DNA from: Acidimicrobiaceae bacterium
GTDB lineage: Bacteria; Actinomycetota; Acidimicrobiia; Acidimicrobiales; Palsa-688
Direction of reading: 5' to 3'
Assembly (NCBI GenBank): GCA_027334785.1
Contig: DAHWQF010000007.1
Coordinates: 1 to 21,309, forward strand
DNA length: 21,309 nucleotides
The position numbers were made by a program, and so were the translations under genes. Numbering within the stretch: the stretch's first letter is position 1; the number at the start of each line of letters is the position of its first letter. Below are positions 7,146 through 13,353 of the stretch, in pieces. The notes beneath the pieces are model-generated. The model worked only from the letters and a program-made list of their open reading frames with translations, did not search any database and was not told where the DNA came from.

Positions 7146-7348
7146 TTTCCTCCTCTCCATGCGTTCCTGTCGTCCAAGCCCTCGTGCCAGGAGAGGTGCT
7201 TTTCCAGGATCTGGGTCAGGTCATTCAAGTCCTTGGCCGTCTGCTTCACCTGACTGGCCAATGCCCGCCACGTCCAGCCCACCAGCCCGACGATGACGGC
7301 GCCCTCGCCGGAGACGATGGCGACGAGGAGCTGATCGGTCGGCCTCAT
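7142..7348 (-). CDS. Holin-like single-span membrane protein, 68 residues
   Basis: A short N-terminus, a hydrophobic span (QLLVAIVSGEGAVIVGLVGW, about 6-25), then an amphipathic helix (ASQVKQTAKDLNDLTQILEK) and a charged tail. The layout matches many actinophage holin-like proteins, and the gene is coupled by ATGA to the probable endolysin. The start also overlaps its upstream gene by ATGA. An Ala-Gln-Lys type helix after the span could oligomerise. Holin function is inference from topology and neighbour. Confidence 0.65.
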   Translation of the reverse strand: MRPTDQLLVAIVSGEGAVIVGLVGWTWRALASQVKQTAKDLNDLTQILEKHLSWHEGLDDRNAWRGGK

Positions 7349-7599
7349 GGAACGGCTGTCCGTGAGGGGGGCCAGTCCGGGTTGCCTCCTCCCCCAGTCC
7401 AGTCCTTCCACCAGCCAAGCAGGGGCGAGCGGCCGTTGAGCCCCTCCAGGCACTCCGGGCCGATCTGATAGGTCCGGGTGCCGAGCGGAGTCGACACGGT
7501 GGCGTTCACCCAGCCTTGCGGTAGCAGGTCGGACTCGCCGGTGGCTACTGCCCCGCAGCGGTCACAGGTGAAAGTCACGGTAAGGGAACGGGTTATCAT
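7345..7599 (-). CDS. Small CxxC protein, 84 residues
   Basis: AAGGAG lies five bases ahead of the ATG. The protein begins with beta-strands and a CDRCG knuckle (TVTFTCDRCGAVATGESDLL). A single later cysteine (GPECLEGL) may complete a partial metal site. The C-terminal part is Trp/Gly/Pro-rich (WWKDWTGGGGNPDW). It lies between the fibre-like gene and the holin-like gene. No family recognised; the front half resembles small zinc-knuckle phage proteins that carry a strand pair after CxxC. Confidence 0.75.
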   Translation of the reverse strand: MITRSLTVTFTCDRCGAVATGESDLLPQGWVNATVSTPLGTRTYQIGPECLEGLNGRSPLLGWWKDWTGGGGNPDWPPSRTAVP

Positions 7600-7609
7600 G
7601 CTGTCTCCT

Positions 7610-8221
7610 TCACAATCCCAGCACCGACGCGGTACCGATGGTGGCGCTCGTCGCGGTCAGGCTCCAGTACCAGTTATTGGGTACGTATAAAGTCATGTTG
7701 TGGACCTCGCCGGACACCCCTATCTGCTCGGCGCCGCCCCAGTCGCCAGGGGTGCTGGTGCTGCCTAGCGCCCATTGCCCGCTCCCGCCTACTGCCGTAG
7801 CGGTTATCGGCACGGTGATAATGATTGGGCCACCTGTAGTGTTCTGGTAAACGGTGCCCGAAACTGGAGGGTTGGCGGGGAGAGCCGGGGTGGACGGTAC
7901 AGCATTGACGTGACCATTTGCGATGGTAGCGCCTGGTTGAGCTGCGCTCGTCCAAAACGTAGTGCTCCCGGGCGTGATTTCTACCAGTCCGGAATCAGTA
8001 CCGTTGCTCCGCAGATAGAAGAAATTACCGCCAGGGTCTGCAGAGAAGCTTGCCGGAGCATTGTTGCTAAGAAGCGTGAGCACTGTAGCTTTAGCTAGCG
8101 TAAGATTCCCCGACCCGTCGTCCAGCGTGTTGCCGCCCTGCGTCGTTAGCGGCTTCCCCGGCTCGGCAGGAAGCTGGAGCGGAGCCCGCAGCTCTAGGTC
8201 TACGTTCTTCGGGTAGCTCAT
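7610..8221 (-). CDS. Probable spike/fibre protein, 203 residues
   Basis: The chain is rich in Gly, Thr, Ser and short beta strands, typical of virion surface proteins. Residues about 1-35 resemble a capsid-attachment segment. The last 85 residues (from PPVSGTVYQNTTGGPIIITV to the end) form a beta module of a kind I associate with the tips of phage fibres, with aromatic residues near the end (PNNWYWSLTATSA). No enzyme motif is visible. It is unusual that this structural gene lies in the minus-strand block while the capsid genes are on plus. Receptor binding is inference from composition. Confidence 0.6.
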   Translation of the reverse strand: MSYPKNVDLELRAPLQLPAEPGKPLTTQGGNTLDDGSGNLTLAKATVLTLLSNNAPASFSADPGGNFFYLRSNGTDSGLVEITPGSTTFWTSAAQPGATIANGHVNAVPSTPALPANPPVSGTVYQNTTGGPIIITVPITATAVGGSGQWALGSTSTPGDWGGAEQIGVSGEVHNMTLYVPNNWYWSLTATSATIGTASVLGL

Positions 8222-8224
8222 GGC

Positions 8225-8461
8225 TCAGGCCTTCTTGGACTCGGCATAATGCACCACCGCGGTCAAGAAGCCGCCCACGGCAATGAGAGCCGCCCGCACG
8301 GCACCAGAGGTGATATCGCCAGGGATAGCCGCCGCGACCACCGCACCGAGGCCAGTCAGTTTGAGCACCGTGGGGCTCTTGGCCAGCTCGCCACCCAAGA
8401 ACTCGATCACCTGAGTAATCAGCGTCGCAGGGGACGGGACGGGAGTAGGAGTGTCGCTCAT
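8225..8461 (-). CDS. Two-span membrane protein, holin-like, 78 residues
   Basis: Two hydrophobic helices are visible: LKLTGLGAVVAAAIPG (about 34-48) and AVRAALIAVGGFLTAVVHYA (about 54-73), with a Lys-rich tail (ESKKA). A short hinge PGDITSG separates them. This hairpin topology is common in class II holins, and a second holin-like gene lies downstream in the same block. The start is the ATG with GGTGAG nearby; the longer in-frame reading upstream is a shadow of the neighbouring gene. It may instead be a membrane-vesicle component. Confidence 0.65.
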   Translation of the reverse strand: MSDTPTPVPSPATLITQVIEFLGGELAKSPTVLKLTGLGAVVAAAIPGDITSGAVRAALIAVGGFLTAVVHYAESKKA

Positions 8462-8465
8462 GTTC

Positions 8466-8837
8466 TCACCCCCTCCCGAGAAGCTCAGCCCCGCAGACGG
8501 GGCAACGAAAGGGCGCATCAGGCCCGGGCACCTCAGGCACTCCATCGCTCGTGGTCGGCGGGGGAGGAGGGGTAACGTCCGTAATGGTCGGGCTCTCGGA
8601 AGACGCGCTCGAACGCTCGGCAGAAACGGCAGGAGTGAAAGGGTGCTCGAACCCCCAGGCCCGGATGATGGCCTCGGCGCTCGCCCCTTGGCGGAGGAGG
8701 GCCACAGTAGCGGGGCTCGCCCCAATGGCGGCGGCCAGGTCGGGGCCCACGAGGCCGGAATCCTGCGCGATGGCGGCCAGGGCGTCCGTCGTCGAGGTGT
8801 TGACCGGCGCCCCCAGGGAAGTGAGGATGTCACTCAT
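8466..8837 (-). CDS. Modular protein with C-terminal zinc knuckle, 123 residues
   Basis: An N-terminal helical domain (DALAAIAQDSGLVGPDLAAA then IGASPATVALLRQGASAEAI) resembles a small helix-turn-helix or ubiquitin-associated bundle. A Ser/Pro linker (TPPPPPTTSDG) leads to a C-terminal RCPVCGAELLG, half of a zinc ribbon. The ribosome site is weak. The gene follows the 182-residue virion-like protein after 11 bases. A linker-plus-knuckle layout could bring two partners together. Function unknown. Confidence 0.7.
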   Translation of the reverse strand: MSDILTSLGAPVNTSTTDALAAIAQDSGLVGPDLAAAIGASPATVALLRQGASAEAIIRAWGFEHPFTPAVSAERSSASSESPTITDVTPPPPPTTSDGVPEVPGPDAPFRCPVCGAELLGRG

Positions 8838-8848
8838 GGCTGTTAATA

Positions 8849-9397
8849 CTACGCGTCCGCGCGTTCGGCCACGAAGGAGCACGCGGCGGCGTAGGTCTGG
8901 CCGGAGGTGCCCCCGCTGATGACGACCCATACGCTCTGGTTCGGCGGGACCACGAAGGCACCACGGGTGAACGTCTCGCCCTGGGGCAGCACGCTCGTCG
9001 CCCAGCGCACGAGCGCCGTGGGCGGTCCCTCGTCGGCCTGGGGTGGGGAGGCGGCCACGATCACCGCAGCGCTTCCCGCAGCCGTAGTGGTCCACAGGAT
9101 GCCGCCGATGACGATGTTGTGGACCACCCAGCGCTGAGAGGCCGAGGCCGGGCCGAGTTGGATGGCGGCCCAGCCGGAGGAGTCGGCGGTGGCATTGCCG
9201 GGCACCGTGAGGTACCGGGGCCGATTGGTCGAGTCGGCCAGGTGACGTGCAATCTGCTCAAGCAGGGAGGTCTGGCGTCCAAGGTGGAGCTTGAGGCTGG
9301 CGCCAACCTCCGCGTCCAACTCCGGCAGCTCGCCGGTCTTGCCGCCGATAGGGATCACCATCGGCCCAGCGTGCATGTGCGGGGCTGTCTCAGGCAT
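8849..9397 (-). CDS. Virion-surface-like beta protein, 182 residues
   Basis: Residues about 1-60 form a polar helical lead (ELDAEVGASLKLHLGRQTSL, then LEQIARHLADS). The remainder is beta-rich: RYLTVPGNATADSSGWAAIQ, QRWVVHNIVIGGILWTT and AFVVPPNQSVWVVISGGTSG. The pattern looks like a single jelly-roll or Ig-like fold such as a penton, spike base or receptor-binding domain. The gene overlaps the preceding membrane gene by 8 bases. A vertex protein would be expected in a DJR virus and this is one candidate (inference). Confidence 0.6.
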   Translation of the reverse strand: MPETAPHMHAGPMVIPIGGKTGELPELDAEVGASLKLHLGRQTSLLEQIARHLADSTNRPRYLTVPGNATADSSGWAAIQLGPASASQRWVVHNIVIGGILWTTTAAGSAAVIVAASPPQADEGPPTALVRWATSVLPQGETFTRGAFVVPPNQSVWVVISGGTSGQTYAAACSFVAERADA

Positions 9398-9668
9398 GAT
9401 GCTCTTTCCACCTTTCTATCTCTCGCAGCAGGAACAGGTCGAGGTCGATGGCCCACTCCGCCAGCTCCCGGGCCTCACGGCGGCGCCTCAGCATGTCCCG
9501 CTTGCGGGCGTCCCACCACCGGCTGACCTGGGCCGGGACGCCGAGCGGGTCATCTTTCTGCGTGTCCCACAGCCACCACAGCGTGACGGCCACGCCCACC
9601 AGTGTCTCGACGATGAGGACGATCTTCTGAGCCTTGTCCAGGCCCGTCTCGTCCTCAGTGTCGGCCAT
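9390..9668 (-). CDS. Single-span membrane protein, 92 residues
   Basis: After an acidic start (MADTEDETGLDK) comes one span, AQKIVLIVETLVGVAVTLWW, then a very basic stretch KRDMLRRRREARELAEWAID. Positive residues after the span suggest the C-terminus is cytoplasmic, or faces DNA if the protein sits in the virion membrane. The start is the inner ATG; it overlaps the preceding gene by 14 bases. The partner gene upstream is also a membrane protein. No family recognised. Confidence 0.7.
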   Translation of the reverse strand: MADTEDETGLDKAQKIVLIVETLVGVAVTLWWLWDTQKDDPLGVPAQVSRWWDARKRDMLRRRREARELAEWAIDLDLFLLREIERWKEHHA

Positions 9669-9864
9669 CGACCCACTCCAGGAAAGCACCCGTGGCGAAC
9701 CACAAGGCAAAGGTGACCGCGCCCACAGTCATCGCATAGGGCCATGCGAGCCACACGGAGGCCACTGCACCGACGATCAACGCCGGGCTCGTCAAGGCGA
9801 CGATTGCCGTGAGCAGCCCCGTCCAGAACTGCCGGCGCCCGTCTACCTCTCGGACTGATGCCAC
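9655..9864 (-). CDS. Two-span membrane protein, 69 residues, leaderless start
   Basis: First gene of the first minus block. The GTG lies six bases from a TAGCAT -10-like element, with no room for a ribosome site, so the message is probably leaderless. Two spans are visible: FWTGLLTAIVALTSPALIVG and AVASVWLAWPYAMTVGAVTF running on to ALWFATGAF. It ends EWVDGRH. It may be a holin or a membrane-vesicle protein. Confidence 0.65.
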   Translation of the reverse strand: MASVREVDGRRQFWTGLLTAIVALTSPALIVGAVASVWLAWPYAMTVGAVTFALWFATGAFLEWVDGRH

Positions 9865-9881
9865 AGCGCTATGCTAACACC
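9865..9881. promoter_or_regulatory. Symmetric divergent leaderless promoter at strand switch
   Basis: The 17 bases between two divergent GTG codons hold overlapping -10-like boxes: TATGCT (9870-9875) for plus and TAGCAT (9871-9876) for minus, the latter with an extended-type TGT just upstream. Each box ends exactly six bases before its GTG, so both transcripts would start at or next to the start codon. I see no good -35 on either side. Confidence 0.55.
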
Positions 9882-10031
9882 GTGGACGAAGAACGGCTTG
9901 CCAGGCTGGAGGCCAAGCTCGACTCCCTGGTAGAGAAGGTGGACCACCTGCTCTCGATCTGGTCCAGTTTTGAGCCTCAGGTGAAGGCCCTCCTGGCCAA
10001 GGCCAACTTCTTACGCCTGGGGAGGCGATGA
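9882..10031 (+). CDS. Small coiled-coil protein, 49 residues
   Basis: First plus-strand gene. It has a GTG start without a ribosome site, six bases after a -10-like box, so a leaderless message is likely. The protein is a clear leucine heptad helix: DEERLARLEAKLDSLVEKVD then HLLSIWSSFEPQVKALLAKA, ending LRLGRR. The stop directly abuts the next ATG. Such short coiled coils often trimerise or dimerise as scaffolds; no family recognised. Confidence 0.75.
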   Translation: MDEERLARLEAKLDSLVEKVDHLLSIWSSFEPQVKALLAKANFLRLGRR

Positions 10032-10253
10032 ATGGCAGAGATCAGCGAGAGCGAACGCGAGCGCCTGGAAGCCAAGGGCGAGACGGCCTACGGCACGAGC
10101 TATCCGATCCGCAACTGCGAGGACTTGCACAACGCCATCCAGGCCTACGGCCGCGCGCCGGAGCACGAGCGAGCCAGGCTCCGTGCGTTCATAATCAGGC
10201 GCAAGCACGAGCTGGGCTGTGACGAGCCCCTGCCTGAGAGCTGGCACGTATGA
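10032..10253 (+). CDS. DUF6582-like small phage protein, 73 residues
   Basis: GGGGAGG lies six bases ahead of the ATG. The core KGETAYGTSYPIRNCEDLHN, then AIQAYGRAPEHERARLRAFI and a tail with CDEPLPESW, matches a motif (GSYPIRNxxDLxNAIQAYGR…LPESW) that I know from DUF6582-type segments, often fused to phage head proteases. Here it stands alone, which is notable since no head protease or HK97-type capsid is present. Its function is not known. It is coupled to the next gene by ATGA. Confidence 0.75.
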   Translation: MAEISESERERLEAKGETAYGTSYPIRNCEDLHNAIQAYGRAPEHERARLRAFIIRRKHELGCDEPLPESWHV

Positions 10254-10489
10254 CCTCGGCCGAGTTAGCCATCTCCAACCAATTGCGCCTTATAGAGCTA
10301 AACAAGCGCGGCGTCCAGGTGGCCGGCATAGCAGAGCAGTGGCACGCCAGCCTCCTTCGGGCCGTTGCCGAGGCCGTGCTAGGCCCTGAGCGCCTGGAGG
10401 AGCTGGCCTTGGCGCACGAGACGAGCGTGCGGGCGGCGCTAGACCAGGCCGAGAAGCAGATCGCCAGGCAGAGGCTCCTGGCCAAGTGA
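10250..10489 (+). CDS. Helical hypothetical protein, 79 residues
   Basis: ATGA overlap with the previous gene fixes the start. The chain is nearly all helix: SAELAISNQLRLIELNKRGV, WHASLLRAVAEAVLGPERLE, then ALDQAEKQIARQRLLAK. It has no cysteine, membrane span or catalytic signature. It is likely an oligomeric coiled-coil accessory, and an early-acting role is suggested only by promoter proximity. Confidence 0.7.
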   Translation: MTSAELAISNQLRLIELNKRGVQVAGIAEQWHASLLRAVAEAVLGPERLEELALAHETSVRAALDQAEKQIARQRLLAK

Positions 10490-10502
10490 AGGGAAGAGAT
10501 AG

Positions 10503-10802
10503 ATGGTAGCAAGAGCGACCCCGGCGCCCGAGGGCGACGACGACAAGCCCGTCACTATGGGCACGCTGACGAAAATCCTTGAAGGGTTGGTGAAAGACGA
10601 CAACGACAAGCCTCCCAGGGCCGCGGAGCCGCCGGGCGCAACCTCATCGCGAGCCGAGCCGGCGGTTCCGCTTGGTCTGACCGACCAGATCGAGCTGGCC
10701 CTCCGGCGCCGCGAGGAGGCGAGACGCCTGGAGCGGGGGAGCGCCACGCCAGCTCCGCCGGTGGACGCCCCGAAGTCATGGAGGGAGAAGCTGTTCGGAT
10801 GA
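10503..10802 (+). CDS. Disordered/helical protein with WREKLFG tail, 99 residues
   Basis: AAGGGAAGAG precedes the ATG. The protein alternates acidic, Pro/Ala-rich linkers (GDDDKPVT, RAEPAVPLG) with helices (TLTKILEGLVKDD, QIELALRRREEARRLERG). Its last residues, KSWREKLFG (W93-G99), match the C-terminus of the packaging ATPase (TWREKLFGR). A shared terminal peptide on two proteins of one virus suggests a common docking partner such as the packaging vertex or inner membrane (inference). The stop overlaps the next start (ATGA). Confidence 0.7.
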   Translation: MVARATPAPEGDDDKPVTMGTLTKILEGLVKDDNDKPPRAAEPPGATSSRAEPAVPLGLTDQIELALRRREEARRLERGSATPAPPVDAPKSWREKLFG

Positions 10803-10999
10803 CGCGCAACCAAGCGCTCCTTGTCGGAGCCGCTGTGTTCGCCGGGGCTACTCTCGGCGGGATTATCTATCACGCGGCCACCTGCCGCGCCTGCAAGGAC
10901 AGCCGCCGTGACGCCAAACGCATCGCCAAGGCGTCCGCGGAACGGGCCAACGGCTCGGCGCCAGTCGTCCGAATGATGACGGAGCCCGAAGGTGCCTAG
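10799..10999 (+). CDS. N-terminally anchored membrane protein, 66 residues
   Basis: The inner ATG overlapping the previous stop is chosen, since the upstream in-frame ATG lies inside the preceding gene. A short span (QALLVGAAVFAGATLGGIIY) is followed by TCRACKDSRRDAKRIAKASA, a CxxC in a highly basic stretch. The basic face could contact DNA or acidic lipid. It is a candidate virion-membrane protein. No family recognised. Confidence 0.7.
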   Translation: MTRNQALLVGAAVFAGATLGGIIYHAATCRACKDSRRDAKRIAKASAERANGSAPVVRMMTEPEGA

Positions 11000-11774
11000 C
11001 GCCGTCGCGGAGCTGGTGCGCGCCGCCGACCGCCAGGCAGAGGCCGCGGCTGAGCCTCAACCTGAACCACAGCCTGAGCCGCGGCGCGGCGGTACGCCGG
11101 ACCTGTCCAAGGTCGTGCCTGATGTCGAGTGCGACGAATGCGGGTGGACGCCCAACCCTCTCTGGCCCTATGGGCTCAAGAAGGCTCACCTGACGCGCCA
11201 CCGCAAGCAGGCGCATGGGTTCACTCCGCCCCCAAAGGCGGCCCCCAAGCGCAAGGCCAGGCAGCCTAAGGTCGAGGCCGAGCCCCGGCCTGCCCGCACC
11301 AGCCGCAAGAGCGCCGCCAAGCTGCTCTCCTGGGTGTGGGAGGGCTTCGGCACGATGATGCCGGGGCGCGTGGGAGGCGTCATTACCTACGAGGCGCCCG
11401 CCGCGGGACCGGTCCTGGACAAGGCCCTGGCCGGGAGCTTCGTAGACCGAGTGTTCCTCCAGCGCGTGGCCAAGGTCGAGGACAAGTACGAGCCCGTCTT
11501 CCTGCTCATGGTCCCCGTCATGGCGGCCATGGCCGCGGACATGGGCCAGCCGCTGCCGCCGGTGATGGAGCCGCTGCTCAGGGACGCTTTCCTCTCTATT
11601 TGGGGAGAGCACCTGGCGTGGGAGGCCAAGCAGAAGGCCCGGATGGACGACCTCAGCGCCAAGGCCCGGGCTGCGGGCAAGAGCGAGGACCTAGAGGCAG
11701 AATACGAGGCGTTCAAGGCTGCTTTCGGCCTCGGAACAGTGGTGGAGGCACAAGCGCATGAGACGCCGCAGTGA
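10992..11774 (+). CDS. C2H2-zinc-finger protein with hydrophobic domain, 260 residues
   Basis: GTG start overlapping the previous gene, with GGAG upstream. After an acidic/Pro N-terminus (EPQPEPQPEP) comes a zinc finger: CDECGW (C47, C50) followed by AHLTRHRKQAH (His66, His70, His75), then a Lys/Arg/Pro tether. The C-terminal domain includes SFVDRVFLQRVAKVEDKYEP and the hydrophobic VFLLMVPVMAAMAADMG, and ends in long charged helices. It could anchor DNA to the membrane or serve at the vertex. Its position upstream of the glycosyltransferase and packaging ATPase favours virion assembly (inference). I do not recognise a family for the C-terminal domain. Confidence 0.75.
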   Translation: MPSAVAELVRAADRQAEAAAEPQPEPQPEPRRGGTPDLSKVVPDVECDECGWTPNPLWPYGLKKAHLTRHRKQAHGFTPPPKAAPKRKARQPKVEAEPRPARTSRKSAAKLLSWVWEGFGTMMPGRVGGVITYEAPAAGPVLDKALAGSFVDRVFLQRVAKVEDKYEPVFLLMVPVMAAMAADMGQPLPPVMEPLLRDAFLSIWGEHLAWEAKQKARMDDLSAKARAAGKSEDLEAEYEAFKAAFGLGTVVEAQAHETPQ

Positions 11775-11961
11775 GTTGATGAAAACTTCGGATCCCTTGG
11801 CCTTCGCCAACTACACGTTCAGGATCGCGCGGGGCCAGCACGAGGAGGACGGGGTGACGGTGACTTGCAACGAGACGGGAGTCTCGGCCTGGGGACCGGA
11901 CGAGCGCAGCGCCATCGAGGCCGAGCGCGAAGCCATGGCTCGCTACCTCGGCGTCGGGTGA
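11758..11961 (+). CDS. Small alpha/beta protein, 67 residues
   Basis: The start at ATG after GGAGG (nine bases) overlaps the previous gene; a later ATG seven codons in is possible. The fold reads beta-beta-beta-alpha: YTFRIARGQHEEDGVTVTCN, ETGVSAWGPDERSAIEAERE, then AMARYLGVG. The pattern of strands followed by a helix with DERSAIEAEREAM resembles HicB-like or other small partial RNase-H-like domains, but there is too little to assign. Its stop overlaps the next GTG (GTGA). Confidence 0.7.
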   Translation: MRRRSELMKTSDPLAFANYTFRIARGQHEEDGVTVTCNETGVSAWGPDERSAIEAEREAMARYLGVG

Positions 11962-12425
11962 TCGTCCTTCACTGCTATACCCCCGGCGTCCGGGAGGACG
12001 ACCAGGCCAAATGCTGGGAGGCGCTGGTGCCCGTCCGCGCGCGCTGGCCCGTCCTCGACGTGGAGGTGCCGCCGCGAGCCGATCTCGGGTACGCGTGGGC
12101 GTTCAGGCGAGTGTGGGGCAAGGACACACTGTTAAATATCGAGCACGACGTGGCGCCCTCGCTGGAGCTGGTCGATGCCCTGGCCCTGTGCCCTGAACCG
12201 CTGTGTACCCGGCCGCCGGGAGGGTCGCCGGCGCAGGACGCCGGGCAGGTGTGCTGGTTGGGCTGCACCAAGATCGCCCTCGGTGTCCAGCTGGCCGTCC
12301 CTTGGGCGCCCATCCTCCGGCCCTGGGGCCAGCTGGACGTGGACCTGACGGCCACCCTCCAGCAGGCCTCCGGGCGCTACTGGCACGTCCACAAGGAGCC
12401 CCTTGAGCACTATCACCACGCCTGA
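11958..12425 (+). CDS. GT-A-like glycosyltransferase, 155 residues
   Basis: The GTGA overlap sets the start. The family pattern I recognise from actinobacteria and their phages is visible: KDTLLNIEHDVAPSLELVDA (metal-binding EHD in place of DxD, about 62-64), CPEPLCTRP, CWLGCTKIALGVQLA, WGQLDVDLTATLQQASGRYW, and the closing HVHKEPLEHYHH. It is shorter than free-standing GT2 enzymes and looks like a minimal nucleotide-sugar-binding half. It may glycosylate virion protein or the host surface (inference). It sits immediately upstream of and overlaps the packaging ATPase. Confidence 0.65.
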   Translation: MIVLHCYTPGVREDDQAKCWEALVPVRARWPVLDVEVPPRADLGYAWAFRRVWGKDTLLNIEHDVAPSLELVDALALCPEPLCTRPPGGSPAQDAGQVCWLGCTKIALGVQLAVPWAPILRPWGQLDVDLTATLQQASGRYWHVHKEPLEHYHHA

Positions 12426-13221
12426 CGAGGCCACTCCGGTCGAGGTGCTGCCCTGGGAGGACTTCCTACCCTGGTGGTCGGACGCCTGGGAGCCCGGCCA
12501 GCACGTAGGCATCGTCGGGCCGACCGGCAGTGGCAAGACCACCTTGGAGTTTGGGTTGTGCCAGACAACGGACTATGTCCTGGCTATCGACCCCAAGGGC
12601 GGGGACCAAACGCTGGCGGCCTCGGGCTGGCGCAGGGTCACGACCTGGCCTCCTCCCTCCGGGGTGATCGCGGACATTAAGGACGGCGAGCCCGCTCGCC
12701 TGATCGTGGGCAAGGTGGCCAAGAGCCGGGCCCAGCGGGACGCCAACCGTCGCCTCCTCGCGCGGGTGATGCCGTCCATTTGGGAGCAAGGCGGCTGGAC
12801 GGTCATTATTGACGAGCTACAGATACTCACTGACCGGCGCTTTTTCAATCTCGCGGACGACACCGTAGAACTCCTGATTGCTGCCAGGAACAGGGGCATC
12901 AGCGTTGTATCTGCCCTCCAGCGCGTCTCCATCGGCAACTCGACGGGGGGGGCCAGCAGCACCGTCGGGGACCAGGTGACGTGGCTGGCCGTGGCCTACA
13001 CAAGGGACGACAGGATGGTACAAAGGCTCGCTGAGCTGCTGGGACGGCCGGTGGCCGAGGTGCGCGAGGTCATTCGTGCCCTGCCCCTGCACTCCTGGCT
13101 AATGGTGGGCCGTGACCCTCGCCAGCCCTTCCGGGTGACCCGGCCTCCCAAGCTGTCCGTGCCATCCCTCAGAGGCACCCCTCCTCGGGTGACCTGGAGG
13201 GAAAAGCTCTTCGGCCGCTGA
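12403..13221 (+). CDS. FtsK/HerA-type genome-packaging ATPase
   Basis: A 272-residue P-loop ATPase of the A32/P9 kind that drives DNA into the preformed capsid of DJR viruses. Walker A is GPTGSGKTT (39-47). Walker B is TVIIDELQ (133-140), with DEL as in FtsK/HerA. The likely arginine finger/sensor region is AARNRGISVVSALQR (160-174), as in virus packaging ATPases. The TTG start has AAGGAG four bases upstream and lies within the end of the glycosyltransferase gene. The C-terminus, TWREKLFGR, recurs in an upstream protein. The capsid gene follows 128 bases later, the classic ATPase-capsid order. No terminase is present, which supports this as the packaging motor. Confidence 0.9.
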   Translation: MSTITTPDEATPVEVLPWEDFLPWWSDAWEPGQHVGIVGPTGSGKTTLEFGLCQTTDYVLAIDPKGGDQTLAASGWRRVTTWPPPSGVIADIKDGEPARLIVGKVAKSRAQRDANRRLLARVMPSIWEQGGWTVIIDELQILTDRRFFNLADDTVELLIAARNRGISVVSALQRVSIGNSTGGASSTVGDQVTWLAVAYTRDDRMVQRLAELLGRPVAEVREVIRALPLHSWLMVGRDPRQPFRVTRPPKLSVPSLRGTPPRVTWREKLFGR

Positions 13222-13238
13222 GTGTGGTACGCTCCCAT

Positions 13239-13289
13239 CAACAACAGCGCGGGGGCAGGCGCGGCGGCATAGCTGCCCCCTAGTTGTTG
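13239..13289 (+). promoter_or_regulatory. Two-part hairpin upstream of capsid gene
   Basis: CAACAAC (13239-13245) pairs with GTTGTTG (13283-13289) and GGGGGCAG (13251-13258) with CTGCCCCC (13273-13280), around a 14-base loop. It lies 17 bases past the ATPase stop. It could terminate or attenuate read-through, or protect the 5' end of a processed capsid message. No run of U follows, so a plain terminator is uncertain. Confidence 0.6.
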
Positions 13290-13323
13290 TTCGCCCGTCT
13301 GCCCTCCTGAACTTGGAGGTGCT

Positions 13324-13353
13324 ATGGGCACACGAGAGGGGGGGGCGTCGTGA
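13324..13353 (+). CDS. 9-codon leader ORF overlapping the capsid start
   Basis: TTGGAGGTG sits two to four bases ahead of ATG, and the frame encodes MGTREGGAS. It stops at TGA that overlaps the capsid GTG as GTGA. The strongest ribosome site near the capsid gene therefore serves this mini-ORF, and the capsid start would be reached by re-initiation or by the GAGAGGGGGGGG run. Coupling may raise or set capsid output. The peptide itself need not matter. Confidence 0.5.
   Translation: MGTREGGAS

Noticed and set aside
10863..11612. Minus-strand frame of 249 codons opposite the zinc-finger gene
   Set aside because: Antisense shadow without a start context.
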